Below are positions 35,481 to 48,250 of a stretch of DNA of 64,000 bases, in pieces. This DNA comes from Linnemannia elongata (taxonomy: Eukaryota; Mortierellomycota; Mortierellomycetes; Mortierellales; Mortierellaceae). Each line of letters starts with the position of its first letter. Within the stretch, counting starts at the first letter, position 1. Both the position numbers and the translations under genes were made by a program. Under the pieces are notes generated by a model that searched no databases, was not told where the DNA came from, and saw only the letters and a program-made list of their open reading frames with translations. The stretch lies in contig JAXBDG010000007.1 of NCBI GenBank assembly GCA_036320915.1, positions 930,001 to 994,000 of the forward strand, read 5' to 3'.

Positions 35481-35925
35481 TCACTCTGTTGTTGTTCGTT
35501 GCCGTTGTCGCTGTTGTTGTTGCTGTTGTTGTTGTGTGCTCACTCACTCACTTACTCAGACACTCACCCGCCCATTTCCATTCTCTTGTCATTTTGTTTG
35601 GCCTCTATTTGCTAGGGAATACTAACACAAGCTCATCATCGTCTGGTGGCTGGCCAATCTCTTCTCTTCCGTTTGTTGTCCGTCTACTTTTGATAGACAT
35701 CTTGTCACCCCTCCTTCGCTGTCCGTATAGCCATTATTCATTCCATCTTTGCTGTCTTTGTAGTCTTTAGCTAACAACAGCAAATAACAATGAAATAACA
35801 TGCAATGGGTTTAGAGGATAGAGACAGATCCGCCTGCATGGTTACCCTTTTATTCATGCTCCACTCTCTCTTTCCCTTTGTTGCCCTGCCTGTTCCTCCT
35901 CCCTCACCTCTCGCTTTTACGCCTG

Positions 35926-35956
<31 letters not shown>

Positions 35957-36185
35957 CGTTTCGGTGCTTTTCTTGTCTGGCCATCCTTGTCAACAAAAGG
36001 GTGCCACACATACACACGTACTTACTGCACCCATTTTTTTTTTTATTGACTTTTCTTTTTTCTTTGTCTCTTTTGCTCCGCTCAGCCTGTAACATCCTCC
36101 CATTCTCTAATTGAATTGCCTGTCCACAGTCAGTCAGTTAGTTCTCCTCACTTCTCTTCCCTCTTTTTTTTCTTTCTCTCTCTTC

Positions 36186-36217
<32 letters not shown>

Positions 36218-37151
36218 TCTTCTTCTCTTCTTCTCTTCATACCCTCTTGCCCCCCCTTCCCCTTCGTCCTAAAAAGACTCTCACCCACCCTTTTCTCTTC
36301 CTATTCAACACCCTGTTCTCGAGTTTCCTTTTGGGCCTTCCACTCTCCTTCCTGATCACTCACACCACCGAAGAACTACGCCAAGCTCTTCATCTCTCTT
36401 CCTCCTACAACACAACCCTCGCTTCGTTGGTGCCTGTCCCAGGGCCAACCCCCCGTTTTGTCGTCTGCATCTCGGGTTTCTTCTTCTCTCACTCAGTTTA
36501 GCCACTTGAGCCCTCTGCTCGGTCTTCTCGGCGCTGTCTCCCACGCTTTCTTCTCTTACTCAACAACTACAACAACCACAGCAACCAACAACCTACAACT
36601 TTCAACAACCAACAGCAACCAACAATCAACAATCAACAACAGCTCTATTACTCTCTCTCTCTCTCTCTCTTTCTCTCTCACACTACAACAGCCGGTCGCC
36701 TTTTCTTTCGCCCACCCACCCGTCTACTCCCACCACCACCAGCACACACCTTTTATTACCCTCTTTGCAACAGTATTTCATATGCTTCTGTCAAATCTAT
36801 AGCCGTTTGCCCCCCCACCCCCCGCCCTTTGTTCACCTACCCTTTTGTTGTTCAACAAAAAAAAGACAAAAAAAGAAACACCTTCAGCTCAACCGTTCAA
36901 CCCAGTCTCCTTCCACTACACCGCTCCTAATACCACCACACTCTTCGTTGTCGACATAACCCGCCAAAAGTTACGCCCCGACGTCTATTGAATGTTCTTG
37001 AATCAACTTGTTTCCGATTCAGATCACACAACGAAATCCTAAGGAAAAAAATTAAAAAAAAAGTCCAACCCAACTCAGCCAAACCCATCAACAACCACCG
37101 TCAACCAACCCGTCAACAACCACACAAGAAGTCAACACCTCGTTATCCATC

Positions 37152-37338
37152 ATGGTCTTTGTGAATGGACAAAAGTTTGCATGGTAAGTGGATCAGAGCA
37201 CTCTCACTTCTAGAGGATCAGAGCGGGGTTTTTTTCTTGTTTGATTCTGAGCACTCTCTCTCTCTGCCTCGGGGCGTATTGTGGACATATGTATATTCGA
37301 CCCTCCTACTAATATAACTGACTTTTTTTTTGGCTTTA

Positions 37339-37380
<42 letters not shown>

Positions 37381-40300
37381 GCTCCACTTTTCTGCCTGTT
37401 TGCTTTTTTGTCTCTTTGTAGTGCCACTTGCATCAAGGGCCATCGGTCAACCACTTGCAACCACGGGTAATTATACATATCTTACATAGCCATCGCTTCT
37501 TTGTCTGCTTACTTGCCGTGCCCATACACATTGTTCTCCTATTCCTCTTGCTTCTTGCTTGTTCCCGCTTCTCTTCCTGCACTCGTCCCCTTTCTCATTG
37601 TCTCGACTGAGTCCATCATTCAATGTATCTTTTATCCGCCGTCAGTCTTCCTTCGCTCCTATCTCAATTCCTAATCAAACATTTTGGCCCACTCAAACTC
37701 ACTCTTTCACTTCGTTTTATTACAAAACAACGCATTGTAATTGTAATAGTGAACGACCCTTGCACGAGATCAAGAAGAAAGGCCGTCCCTCGACCCAATG
37801 CCCCCACTGCAAGGAGTTGCGTAAAGCCAAGCAGGTCAACGTCCGCTGTATCTGTGGTCGCGAGGAAGGTAATTAGTCAATGCCACAACTATTATACAAC
37901 GATATCATTTCTCTTCCTCTCAGCCCTCTTTCCTCATTCATTCCCTCCCCTGAACATCGATGTTCCGCCCAAGACTCATTTTGGACATTGTTGACGCCGC
38001 ACATTATCATCCTTTTTCATCTGCGACACATCCATTCACAATAGCGCTCGTTACATAACACTTCTTTTTTATCCTTCATTAATACGTCTTAGGTGCAGCT
38101 GCCGTTGCCAATGGCCTGAAACGAGCAAAGTCTCTCAGCCATGACGGACGTCTCACCATCCCGGCAATCGGCGGCGAGGAACTCCTCCGATCCGTCTCAA
38201 CCCAGGGCCAAAGCCCTCAGGACTCTTCTTCGGACGCTCAATCGTCCACCGGAGGTAGACTTTCAATCCCAACAATCCTCTTCCTTCGCACCTGAGTTCC
38301 TCTTCCCAACGCCTTTGCCTTTGTTGCCCTATCTGCAACACACGGCCGAGAGGTGGAACCAGGCCTGCATCCCCTTTCCCTCTTTCCTCCTCCCCTTCTC
38401 CTTCCTCTTGAACAATGATGTCAATGACAACGCCTGTCTGGTATAGTATGTGCATCATCAAGCATCCAGTTACTTAACACAACTGTTCTACTTTTCCAGG
38501 TCTCTCCCACTGCGGTTGCCTAGATGGTAGAGTCTGTACTTGCTGTCGCGACCGCACAGGTCATGTCGTCGTCAAGCCAAGCAAAGGTTCTGCCCATGCT
38601 AACAGTGCTACCTTCAAGAACTACCCCACCAACCGCCAGCGTAGCGCCGCTTCCTTGGACCTCGGCAAGTCCGGCATGTTGTTGTTCCCTCGTGACACCT
38701 CGTCGCCTCTTCCTTTTGTCCCCCACGGACAGAACAACCAGGTCGTCCAGAGTCCCGACAGCTTTGGCAGTCAAGGAAAGGCCAACGCGGGTATCTACGC
38801 CTCGGGTGCTTCGCCTCTGTTTGCCCAGACGCTCTCCCCCTCTAGCAGCTCGGGTTGCGACCATTCGCCCTCGACTTCCTCCCTCGGTAGCCACCAGAGC
38901 GGTCAGATGCAGTCCCATTTGTGCTTTGACTACGCCAGCTCGTCCGACTACGATAGCGATCACTACCCCACGACGTCGTACTCGTACTTTCCCGAGACTA
39001 TGGCTAGCTACCCTGTGAGCAACGCCTCGGATGACTTGGAGGACATGGACATGTTGGCTAACGCTGACCCCAAGACGATTATGGATGGTATTATGAACGG
39101 AACGACCGCTTTGAACCCTATGGAAAGTGCTTCCGCCGATGAGATTCGCATGCTCTACTCGGCCCTGTCTAGCTTCGATACCGCTTCGCCCTCTGCCGTG
39201 CTGACGCCTCCTTCACGTTCGTACTCCTCGCCCGCCCCTTCGGGTACCAGCTCGATCCCATCGTCGCTCCCTGCTCCCTCGGCCTTGGCTCCCAAATCTG
39301 GCTGTTGCGGCTCAGGAAATAGGTCTGAGACTGCTCCCTCCACCATGGCATCGACTCCATCCCATTCGCCTCCTGCTGGCAGAAGCGACATTGGTGACGA
39401 GGAAATGGCCCCCAAGATGGATGGTTGCGGTTGCGCCATCTCCCCAAACATGTGCTGCTGTGGTGAGCGCTGCGCTTGCCCCGGTTGTCTCGCCTATCCC
39501 AACAACCAGAACATTTTGGACCCCAGCCTCGACATTGACTTCCGATCGACCCCCGCCGGTCCTTCCCAGGCTTCTGGCTGCTGCAGCTCTAATAAGACCA
39601 GCGCTACTTTAATGAACGGTATTGCTCAGAGCGATAACAACAATAACGACCTCACCACCAACAACAACAACATCAACAACGGTAACATCAGTGGCAACAA
39701 CAATAACAACAGCAACGGTCAGGCCCTGCAAGCTGAAGCCTTCAACCTTAGCGCCGCCTTGAATCTGGTCCAAGGCAAGTCGGACTTTGATGCGCGCCAG
39801 ACTGTCAAGCGACAATTCAATGGACTGTCCGGTCTGGAGGAAGCCAAGATGCAGCATCCGACTCTCCTCGGTGACAACGGTGTCTTGATCTGCGGCTGCG
39901 GCTGCGGTCGTCCTACGGTAGATTGCGCAGAGTGCTTCCGGGACATGTGCCAGTTTGTGAGCGAGTCTCAGGGAAGGCTGATGAAGGATGACCTGGAATT
40001 TGAGAGTGCGCTCAACGGCGATGTCGGCGGCACCTCGCCTGATCTCGGCCTCAGCATGAACATGCCCGTCCCCCTCAACTTGGGTATGAACATGAACCTG
40101 GGCATGGACCTCAACAACATGAACATGGCCAACTTTGCTCACCCGTCGACCATGCCCCAGACCATGAGTTTGCTCTCGATGCAAGGCCAGCGATCCAACG
40201 GCAGTCCGTCGACGTCCCCTTCCTTTGAGCAACAACAGCAACAACAGCAACAGCAACAGCTGCTGCAGCAGCAGTTCTCCCAAGACAGCCTTCTGAAGCA

Positions 40301-40565
40301 GCAGCAACAACAGCAGCAACTTGCCCTTCAGATGCAGCAGCGATTGAGCCTTCGCCGTCGGTTCCGTGAGGGCATGGAGGAAGAGCAGAAGCTTCAGCTC
40401 CAGTTGATGGAGCAGGAGCAAATGCAGCTGCAGCAGCTGCAGCAATCGATGCCCGGTCTGAACCATCTACAGCTGGACTTTCTGGATGACGAGGACTGGA
40501 GCTTTGTGGATGAGATCCGAACCGATCCAACGGATGCCCAAATGAACCCTGCGCCAAGGTCATGA
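37152..40565 (+). CDS. Copper-fist transcription factor (Cuf1/Mac1/Ace1 type)
   Basis: A nuclear copper-sensing regulator of copper and iron uptake or detoxification genes. Exons 37152-37183, 37422-37466, 37750-37868, 38093-38254 and 38500-40565 give about 807 aa. The copper-fist begins MVFVNGQKFACATCIKGH, with zinc ligands Cys11, Cys14, Cys23 and His25 at exactly the family spacing, and the minor-groove KKGRP box at 35-39. Further Cys clusters follow: CGCLDGRVCTCC (about 124-135), CGCAISPNMCCCGERCACPGC near the middle, and CGCGCGRPTVDCAECFRDMC downstream. Such Cys-rich blocks bind Cu(I) and set activity in Cuf1 and Mac1. Poly-Asn and polyGln tracts (Gln at about 695-740) suggest an activation domain. 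The copper-fist is spread over the first three exons. Direction of regulation (starvation or excess) cannot be told. Confidence 0.93.
37340..37379. repeat. (GT)20 microsatellite inside intron 1 of the copper-fist gene
   Basis: Twenty GT units between the first two coding exons. Confidence 0.9.
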
Positions 40566-43500
40566 CCCTTGAGGGTCTGACAGCCAACTACTACCCTCAC
40601 AGACAACAGCCTGCCTACGTTTCACTTTGCCTAATAACATTTTGCGCCCATTCATGTCATTTCATATTTTATTTCCCTCCGCTCTCATATAAGTGCCCAT
40701 CCAACCCCTCTCCACTCCACTCTACCTAAATCACTTTCGATACTTTTCTTTATCGTCCTCCTCATCATCCTCCTCCTCGCCATTCCATACCCCTCTCTTC
40801 CTTCCCCTTGTTCTCCTTTTCGCTTAGCTAGATAGATCCTTAGGAAGAATGAAAAATGAAATGGCAACAATAATAAATCACTTCGACGTATGTCTTTCCA
40901 ACGTTGGCACGTGGACAAGTTTTTCTTTTCTTGAATAAGTACTTGCGCCACCAAAATTTTTGGAGGAACGAGGAAGTCCTGATTAAGGGTAGACTGAAGC
41001 AAATATGGGCTGAGAAAAATTGGTGTGAGCACAGTCACCGTGCCTTCTTACACGCGGAAACTGATGCCGCTGGGAATAAAAAAAAAAAAAAAAAAAAAAA
41101 AAAAATGACGAAACAGCCAACTGATTTATTTATTTTATTCGTGTCGTTTTGTGTATTGGCGAGCAAACGGCGTTCACTTTTTTTTCTGTCCGTCACCCCG
41201 TGAAGTGATAACTGCTTTCTGTGCCTCTCTTTTGGCATCTTTGTCGCCACTGCAAACCGATCGTAGAAGAAAACCTAGGAAGTCATAATCAAATATAATA
41301 GTCATAGGAGCCGGTTTACAAAAGCTCAGTCGATAGAGCACGAAAACAAAGACTCAATGGGCAATGCGAAGAAGGAGCAAAAAAAAACAAAATTGATTAA
41401 TCCCTAATAAGAATATGAAAAAAAAAAAAAAGCTACAGCCTTCGCTCGAAAAGGTCACGCCAGCACATTCCTTCGTGCCCACTCCCTTCATTCCTCCTTA
41501 TTTCTTTGCTATCACACGCACATACTCAAACTGAATATAACTCGAGCTCGAACGACATGAATGAAACTTGACCGACCGACCGAACGTTGGGCGTTCTTCT
41601 CCTTTCTCTGTCCCTGCGCGACCGTTGAACCTCCTCCCCTTACGCTCATACTCAAACTGGAGTTGGAGCTTGAGCTCAAGTCTCATCTCGTCCAACCATT
41701 GGCATTTCTTTGTCCCTTTCCTTCTCCTCTCCCACCCCCTCATGATACCTTTCTTTTTGTTTGTTATCACACGCACATACTCGGACTAACGCTCGAGTGA
41801 GAAATAAAATTTGATCAGGCCGACCGTTCGACCGTTGGGCGTCCTTGTCTTTTTCTCTTTCACTCCCTCTCTCGCCCTGCCTCGTTTCTATTCGTTCTCG
41901 CGAGCGCAATCCTCAGAATGAAATTCGAACTGAGTTCGTGCTCAAGTTTCCTCTCTTTTCGTAACCTAGGCGCAACCGTTGAAACTGTACGTGGGGTACC
42001 CTTGAAAACAAAACAAACCAAAAATGATACACAAGCAAAATACCGAGGACAGGTGGGATGAGGGCAAGGAGTAATGATAAATAAAAACAGATATTGGATA
42101 TGTTGGGCGTGCATTTGTTGAATAGTTTTTTATATTCATGTATTTTATTCATTCTATTGGTATAAAGAGAAAATATTAATCTGAGAGACGAAAGGAAACG
42201 AAAATAGGCAACTAAATATTTGTATTCATTTGAATACGATGAAAACCGCGTCTTATGTTGGTCATTTCTCTCGAGGAGTCCATAAAGAATGAAAGAAAGA
42301 AGGTGAGAGAAATGAGGATAGGAAGGATAGAGGGATAGAGGGATAGAGAAAAGACGATGAACGTTTATTATAGACAAAAATAGCGTATCTTTGACCGTTC
42401 AGTTCTGTAGGCATGCAGCAACAAAACACACATTCAATCGATGGAAGAAAAGAATGAGAAGAAATAAATGCCAAGTTATCTATAGCCCTTCTTTTTGTGA
42501 ATGGCATCCGTTGAGAGCAAGCAATGTCCATGAATGTGTTCTCTTTTTCTTGTACGTGTGCCTGGGTGTGAGTGTGTTGTATCCGTGTGGTGTGGAATTG
42601 ATAGAACGATAGAGTGAATGTTAAAGTGAGGGCGTGAATGCATCTGGCATTGCTACAGCCCTGTTTTCCTTCTCTTTTATTTTTCTCTCGCGTCCACTAT
42701 TGTTTTTGTTACACTCTTCCAATGTTCATTATAGTATCGTGAAGGTATACCGAGGACGAACAGGAGGAGCAGGAAGAGGATGAAGGTAGCATCATGTATA
42801 ACACCAGAAAGAGGGCGATAGCCCATATATTGTGACCACTTTTTTTGATAGTACAGTGGGCTGTAGGGACAAGCCCAATCTGCACGAACGAAATGCCTCT
42901 TTTTCTTCTTTCCCTTCCATCTGTCTCTCTGCTGCCTCGCCGTCCGTCATTTCACTTCAAATTGGATTCGAACCATCCGCAGGTAAGCACGAACTGGGCG
43001 AGGAGTAGAGGAGGGAAGGTACTTCTGCGATCGTGCCTTTTCTAAACTCTAAACTATCGTTCTTTTTCAGTTGAAAGGTCACAGGGAAATCGCTCCAAGC
43101 AATAATACAAAAAAAAATAGAAAGAGGCAACAGCCCTTGTATTTCCTTGGACTTTAATTTCGATTGTGGTGCAATGGTAAGTGGGCGTTGTTCTCGAAAA
43201 ATTGTCGGTATTATTTTCACAGAAAAATACAGGATATAGAATCGCTGAATGAAGGATAGGTCATTGTATTTGACACACACAAAGAAAAAAAAGACAATTG
43301 GGGAAATCGCGACTAAAAGAAGACAATGGTTCAACATGGCGTTCGATTGGCTCAATCCAATGGTTGGGGTGGTAGACTATCCCTTCGTGTTTCTTTTCTT
43401 TCCTCTATATTCCTTTGCTCTCATTCATCATTCATTCATTCATTCATTCACCCACCATTCGCGACACGACACCTTTATTGATTGTCGCGCAATGATACCG

Positions 43501-43708
43501 AGCCGTATCGTCTTTTCTTTCACACACTACCTTTGACGCCCAACCATCTTGGCAAACCCATCACAACCTTCTACACCTCCTCGTTTCTATAAAACCCGCC
43601 CCGGGTTCTCACATTTCCCATTTTTTATTTCTCATCATCAACACAGTTGTCTTCCACACCCACTCCTTCAAACAAAAAACCACTCAACCCCCAAACACTC
43701 CTATCAAC
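40566..43708. other. Intergenic 3.1 kb, copper-fist to small GPI protein
   Basis: The stretch has A-runs, a diverged tandem duplication (41506-42000), a short GATAGAGG repeat (42325-42350), and a CT-rich leader before 43709. No protein-like frame is found. Confidence 0.45.
41506..42000. repeat. Diverged tandem duplication, unit about 250 bp
   Basis: The block starting TATCACACGCACATACTC at about 41511 recurs at about 41765. The two copies share GACCGACC..CGTTGGGCGT and a later GACCGTTGAAC-like motif with many substitutions and indels. Confidence 0.6.
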
Positions 43709-44005
43709 ATGAAGTTCACCACTCTCGCCGTCCTCGCTTTCGCCGCCGTTGCTTTTGCCGCCCCCGACGCCGCCACCACCACCAGCAGCAGCAGCTCTGG
43801 CACCATCGCCCCCACCGGTACCCCCGGCAACAGCACTGCTACCATTAACCCTCCCAAGTCCACCGTCTCTGCCACCACCACCAACTCTGGCGCCCCCGCT
43901 GCGACCACTACCCCCCCCGGCAAGTCTGCTGCCAACTCCATTGCCGCCAACGGTGCCATGGTCGCCGCCGCTGGTTTGGCCGCTGCCCTCGCCATGATTG
44001 TTTAA
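43709..44005 (+). CDS. Small secreted Ser/Thr/Ala-rich protein, likely GPI-anchored
   Basis: A 98-aa single-exon frame. A clear signal peptide (MKFTTLAVLAFAAVAFAAP, cleavage after Ala near 17) is followed by a Thr/Ser/Pro/Gly-rich middle suited to O-mannosylation and one Asn-Ser-Thr sequon (GNSTAT). The C-terminus is a small-residue omega region (GKSAANS) followed by the hydrophobic MVAAAGLAAALAMIV, a GPI-attachment signal. Strong codon bias (C-ending) suggests high expression. It has no enzymatic domain. It is probably a cell-wall or surface structural peptide, and it lies next to two GPI-type chitin deacetylases on the same strand. Confidence 0.85.
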   Translation: MKFTTLAVLAFAAVAFAAPDAATTTSSSSSGTIAPTGTPGNSTATINPPKSTVSATTTNSGAPAATTTPPGKSAANSIAANGAMVAAAGLAAALAMIV

Positions 44006-45291
44006 ATCATCGCACCTTACTCCCGTTTGGGATACCCCCTCCTCCTTATTACTCTCCTCTCTCCCTGCCCTGGAAAATAATCTTTTTTTTTGAAGAAGTC
44101 GAAGTCTGCTGAAAGCTTTTTGGCATACCCCCCCCCCCCCCCTCTTTTTCGATTTTTTGGCCCTTTTGTCTTTTCCTTGGCTGGTATACACATTTTGTCG
44201 TATCTTAATTCACCTTAATCCTTAATAAAAATGAGTGGTTCATTTTGTTTAAACAAGTGGGTCTCATTCAACAAAAAAGACATCCTTGAAGGGCGGTACT
44301 CTCAAAACTCTTCGACGCGTACGCTTCTTGTTACTAACAATTGGGCGCGGCACGATAATAGGAAAAAAACAAGAAGAAAAAAAAGCTGTTGACCGCCATT
44401 GGGAAATAAGCGGATATTACTGCAGATGAATATTTCGTGTGGAGCGAGAGATACGTAGATGCATAGTATAGCCCAAAGACTACCAAGAAAAAAAAATGAG
44501 AGCAGACTATGTTTTACGCCAGACGCCAACTGTACCACCATAGGCTGTGAAAGAAAAAACACACAGCTGAAACTAACCCAATTTTGAGGTGAGAGAAGAG
44601 AAGAATATATTGTCCACACCAAACCCACGCCCTCGTTTTTTAAAACCCCTCATCGTGACTTTTCTTGGAAAATGTGAGTAGGGACGACGGAAGGGATGGG
44701 TGGGTGGGGTGGGGTGGGGTGGAGAGGCCCATGTCCAGCTGGATACAGAACGTCTAAAAAAATTAATCATTCATGAAAAATGAGAGGGCACAGGCGCTAA
44801 TTGTGATCAGGGACCTTTCTCCCCTCCGTATTTTTAATTCCCTCGGTCCATCCGCCACTTTTGTAGAGATCAATAAACGGAAAACAGACCATATACATAG
44901 TAATAATAAGAGTGCACTTAATGAGGTTGTTGACGCTAAAAAAGGGGGATTAACATAGGACGCTATGGCCATTTAGACCGTTTTGGCTTGTCTATTAATA
45001 AACGACCCGCGACTCTTTTTTGTTCGTGGTTCCTGGACAGCGTCACTAGCATTACGTGACAGAAAGATAGCGGTGGCTGCAGTGAAGTAAGGCTTCGAGT
45101 GCTCGGTAAACAATGAGTGAGAAGGAGAAAAGGGAGAGAATAAAAGGTGACCCGGGTGGTTAACCGACTCTTTCTTCCATACCTCACACCTCTTTCTTCC
45201 AAACACATAAAGCCTATCCGCGTCCCCCTCTTCGATTGTAAACACCTGTCACGCCCCAAATCCATCTCATCCGAGCAACCTTGCCACAACC
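44006..45291. other. Intergenic, small GPI protein to first chitin deacetylase
   Basis: A run of about 15 C at 44129-44143 and AATAAAA at 44223 are consistent with the 3' UTR of the upstream gene. The last 150 bases before 45292 are CT-rich. No gene seen. Confidence 0.5.
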
Positions 45292-47145
45292 ATGGTCCAC
45301 ATCAATTCTATCACAACAGCGGCTGTCGTTATTGCTGTCTCACTCTCCTCTGCATTGACATTGGTCTCCGCCCACATCCCTCTCATCACATCCTCATCCG
45401 GCCATGTCTCCCACGCCCTCCAGAAACGACAAGCAGCAGCCGCACCCGCACCAGCGACAGGACCAAGTTGCAGCACAACCTACGCCCCCGTCGCCGCAGG
45501 AGCATACCCAGCAATCGACTGTGTCCCCTTCACACAGGACCCTCAAGTCCAGACGTGGTTGAAATTGGTCGATTTCTCAAAGACGCCTGTCTTCCCTCCC
45601 TCTCAGAAGGGCGTGTGCCCCACGGATAAGACCTCAATCCCTCAGAATCAGTGTTGGTGGACTTGCCAAAAGTGTGAGGCGCCTGATGATATCACGTCTT
45701 GTCCCACAACTGGGACTTGGGGATTGACTTTTGACGGTAAGGAAATGGCTTTTATTTGGATTTGATGGAGATGCTGTGTGATGGAGACGGATGCGTACTT
45801 GCCTTTTTTTTCTTTTGCGGGTTTGAGTGACAATCAGGTTGAGGGGATAGGGGAGGGAGGGGGAGGGAAGGGGAGGGGACAGATGGTGCAGATGACGCCA
45901 TTTTTTATAAACAAGCTCATTTCGCTAGTGCTTTGTGCTAATACGCGACTATTTTTCATATCGTGACTTTTACTCCTTTTCTCGCAACACACTCACTCGC
46001 ATCCCGACCGACCTAACGACTGACCAAACCAGACGGACCATCCCCTGACTCGCCTCGACTCTATGACAACCTCCTCGCGCACAACCAAAAGGCAACCCTC
46101 TTCATCGTCGGCTCTCGCGCCGTCAGTTTCCCAGCGACCTTGAAGCGCGCCTACAACGAGGGCCACCAAATCGCCATCCACACCTGGTCTCACAACTCCA
46201 TGACCTCTCTCACCAATGAGCAAATCGTTGCAGAGTTAAAATGGACCGAGAAGGCGATCTATGATACCATTGGCGTTACTCCTATCTATTGGCGTCCTCC
46301 TTTTGGTAAGGAGCCACTAATGCACCAACTTGGTCACGTTATTGTTTTGCTTTTTTTTGGCAGTGGAATGAAAAACATGATGTTCTAACTATGTGAGATG
46401 GTCTCTTTGATTTCTGACGATGTTCGCTTTCAACAGGTGATGTCGATGCTCGTGTTCGCAACATTGCGACTCAACTTGGGTATAAGACCTCGATCTGGAC
46501 ACAAGATTTCGACACCAACGACGTAAGGACCCCCTGTCTTGTTTTTCATTTGCTCTCCACTTTATTCACTTTGCGGTCGTTTTTCTCAATGTTTAACTTT
46601 TGTTTGTTTACTCATTCATCCTTTTTGCCACCATTCACGGGGGTAAAAGTGGAACATTCCTGCAGGAGCTGCTACACCCCAGTCGGTCGTGGACACCTTC
46701 AAGGGTTGGTTGGCTAAGATCCCCTCCATGCCACACGGATTCATTGTCCTCGAACACGATCGTAAGACAATGACATGGAACCAAGCATGACTGAAAGAAA
46801 TATGCTTCAGTACTACTCCCACTGACTAATCTGTTTTTTTTTTGCCGATGAAATGAAACAATAGTGTTCCCTGAAGAGGTGAATGTATCGATCAATGGAG
46901 TGCTGCCTGTGGCCTATGCGACCAAGGGTCTGTTGATGCAGCCCATTGCTCAGTGTCTCAATGATGGCAAGCCTTACAAGGAGGGTCCCGGTACATTCAA
47001 GCTGTTGCCTGGAAGCGGAGGTGGAGCGAATGGAACCAGCCCTAATAAGAACTCTGCGACTGGACTCGGTGGTGCCCGTGAAGGACATGGGCTTGCGGTG
47101 GTCAGTGCCGTGACATTCCTTGTTACCTTTGTCTCGAACCTTTGA
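45292..47145 (+). CDS. Chitin deacetylase 1, CE4 polysaccharide deacetylase, GPI-type
   Basis: Removes acetyl groups from chitin to make chitosan in the wall. Five exons: 45292-45736, 46033-46305, 46437-46522, 46650-46761 and 46865-47145, giving 398 aa. A signal peptide (residues 1 to about 27) and a KR site precede a Cys-rich N-terminal region (CWWTCQKC). CE4 motifs run in order: TFDDGPSP (catalytic base and metal Asp, formed across intron 1), HTWSH (metal His pair), RPPFGD, DFDTNDW and FIVLEHD. The C-terminus is Gly/Ser/Asn-rich and ends in a hydrophobic segment (VVSAVTFLVTFVSNL), a GPI signal. Its tandem paralogue starts 1.1 kb downstream. Confidence 0.95.
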
Positions 47146-48250
47146 ACCTCTTTTGGATTTCTTTCATAATTAGACGATAGATGATAGGTGAACGGTCGCC
47201 TTTCTTTTAATTATTAATAACACCAGGCACTGATTGTGTGTGTAAATGTCTTTGTTGTGTGTCTGTGTGTATGTTTATTTGCCACCATCCCCCGGATGAA
47301 CCTTCTATTGATTACGAAAAGAGCAGTAGCATCAAATCATAAATTGGGTCTCTTACTTTGTGGTTTTCCCTGCCTTACCTTCGCTCTACGCTTGCTCTGC
47401 CACAGGTGCAGTTGTGGCGAGGGGGACTGACCCTGTTTTTTTTTTCATCGCTTCCGTACTTTGTTGCTGTTTCCATTTTTGCATTAGGATCAAGCAATTG
47501 GATGCTAGAAACTCTACCCCCTTTCGCATGGCTGAGTGCATAAGTTGTAGTGCAGTTTAAATAGACGTCAGGTTGGGCGTCATAATGCGTGTAAAAATAC
47601 TTTGCCCCCAACTCCATCTGACTTGTCTGTGTCATTCTCCCATGATGTGAAAAAAAGAAAGTGTGGCTTTTTTTTTCTTTTTTTCCGTTGCTTTTTCCTT
47701 TTCGCACAAAAGCCAAAGAAACAGTGCTCTCTCTCTCTCTCTCCTTCATTGCACGCGCACAATAGTCAAGGCAGAAACTCTATTTTTGATTTTGGAAGGA
47801 GGAAAAGAGGATGGAGGTGGGTGGTTGGACAATATTTGCCTGATTTGTCCGGTTGTGTTCACCCGAAGTACCAGTAGCAGTGGTGTCGATAACTCCTCCG
47901 TTTCTCTGCCCCTGCCTCAATGTCTTGCGGTCTTTGTTGTTCCTCGCCCTGATTTTCATAAATAGCTTTGTCTTCGTAGAGAGTCTTGTCTTTGTCCTTC
48001 TTTTCTCTTTCTTTTCCGTCCTTCATCCGCACACTTACATATCTCTCACTCTCCTTTCCTCTCTTATATCAAGAGAGGCCCTTCCCTGCACTTTAAAGCA
48101 AAAAAAAACACCACACCGCCACCTCCACTACTACTTTCCTTTATAACGCTCTACACATACTCCTCAGTCATAACTCTCTTTCAAACACATTCCTCCTTTA
48201 CGACTACATCTACCACTTTGTTTTTTGAACACAACAAAACATACTCCACA
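47146..48250. other. Intergenic between the two chitin deacetylase genes
   Basis: 3' UTR of the first gene, then from about 47980 a CT-rich leader for the second. No gene seen. Confidence 0.5.

Larger units (their letters stand above)
31294..37151. other. Gene-poor 5.9 kb region before the copper-fist gene
   Basis: The region contains many T and A runs, CA/CT microsatellites and, from about 35800, CT-rich DNA running up to the copper-fist start at 37152, probably a long promoter and leader. Except for the weak candidate at 34757-35149 I find no protein-like frame. Confidence 0.45.

Noticed and set aside
38524..39018. Alternative plus frame over the copper-fist exon
   Set aside because: Shadow frame; the frame continuing from the copper-fist exons holds the Cys clusters and polyQ.
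43625..44191. Gly-rich minus-strand frame over the small GPI protein
   Set aside because: Antisense of a C-ending-codon-biased gene with a clear signal peptide and GPI signal on +.
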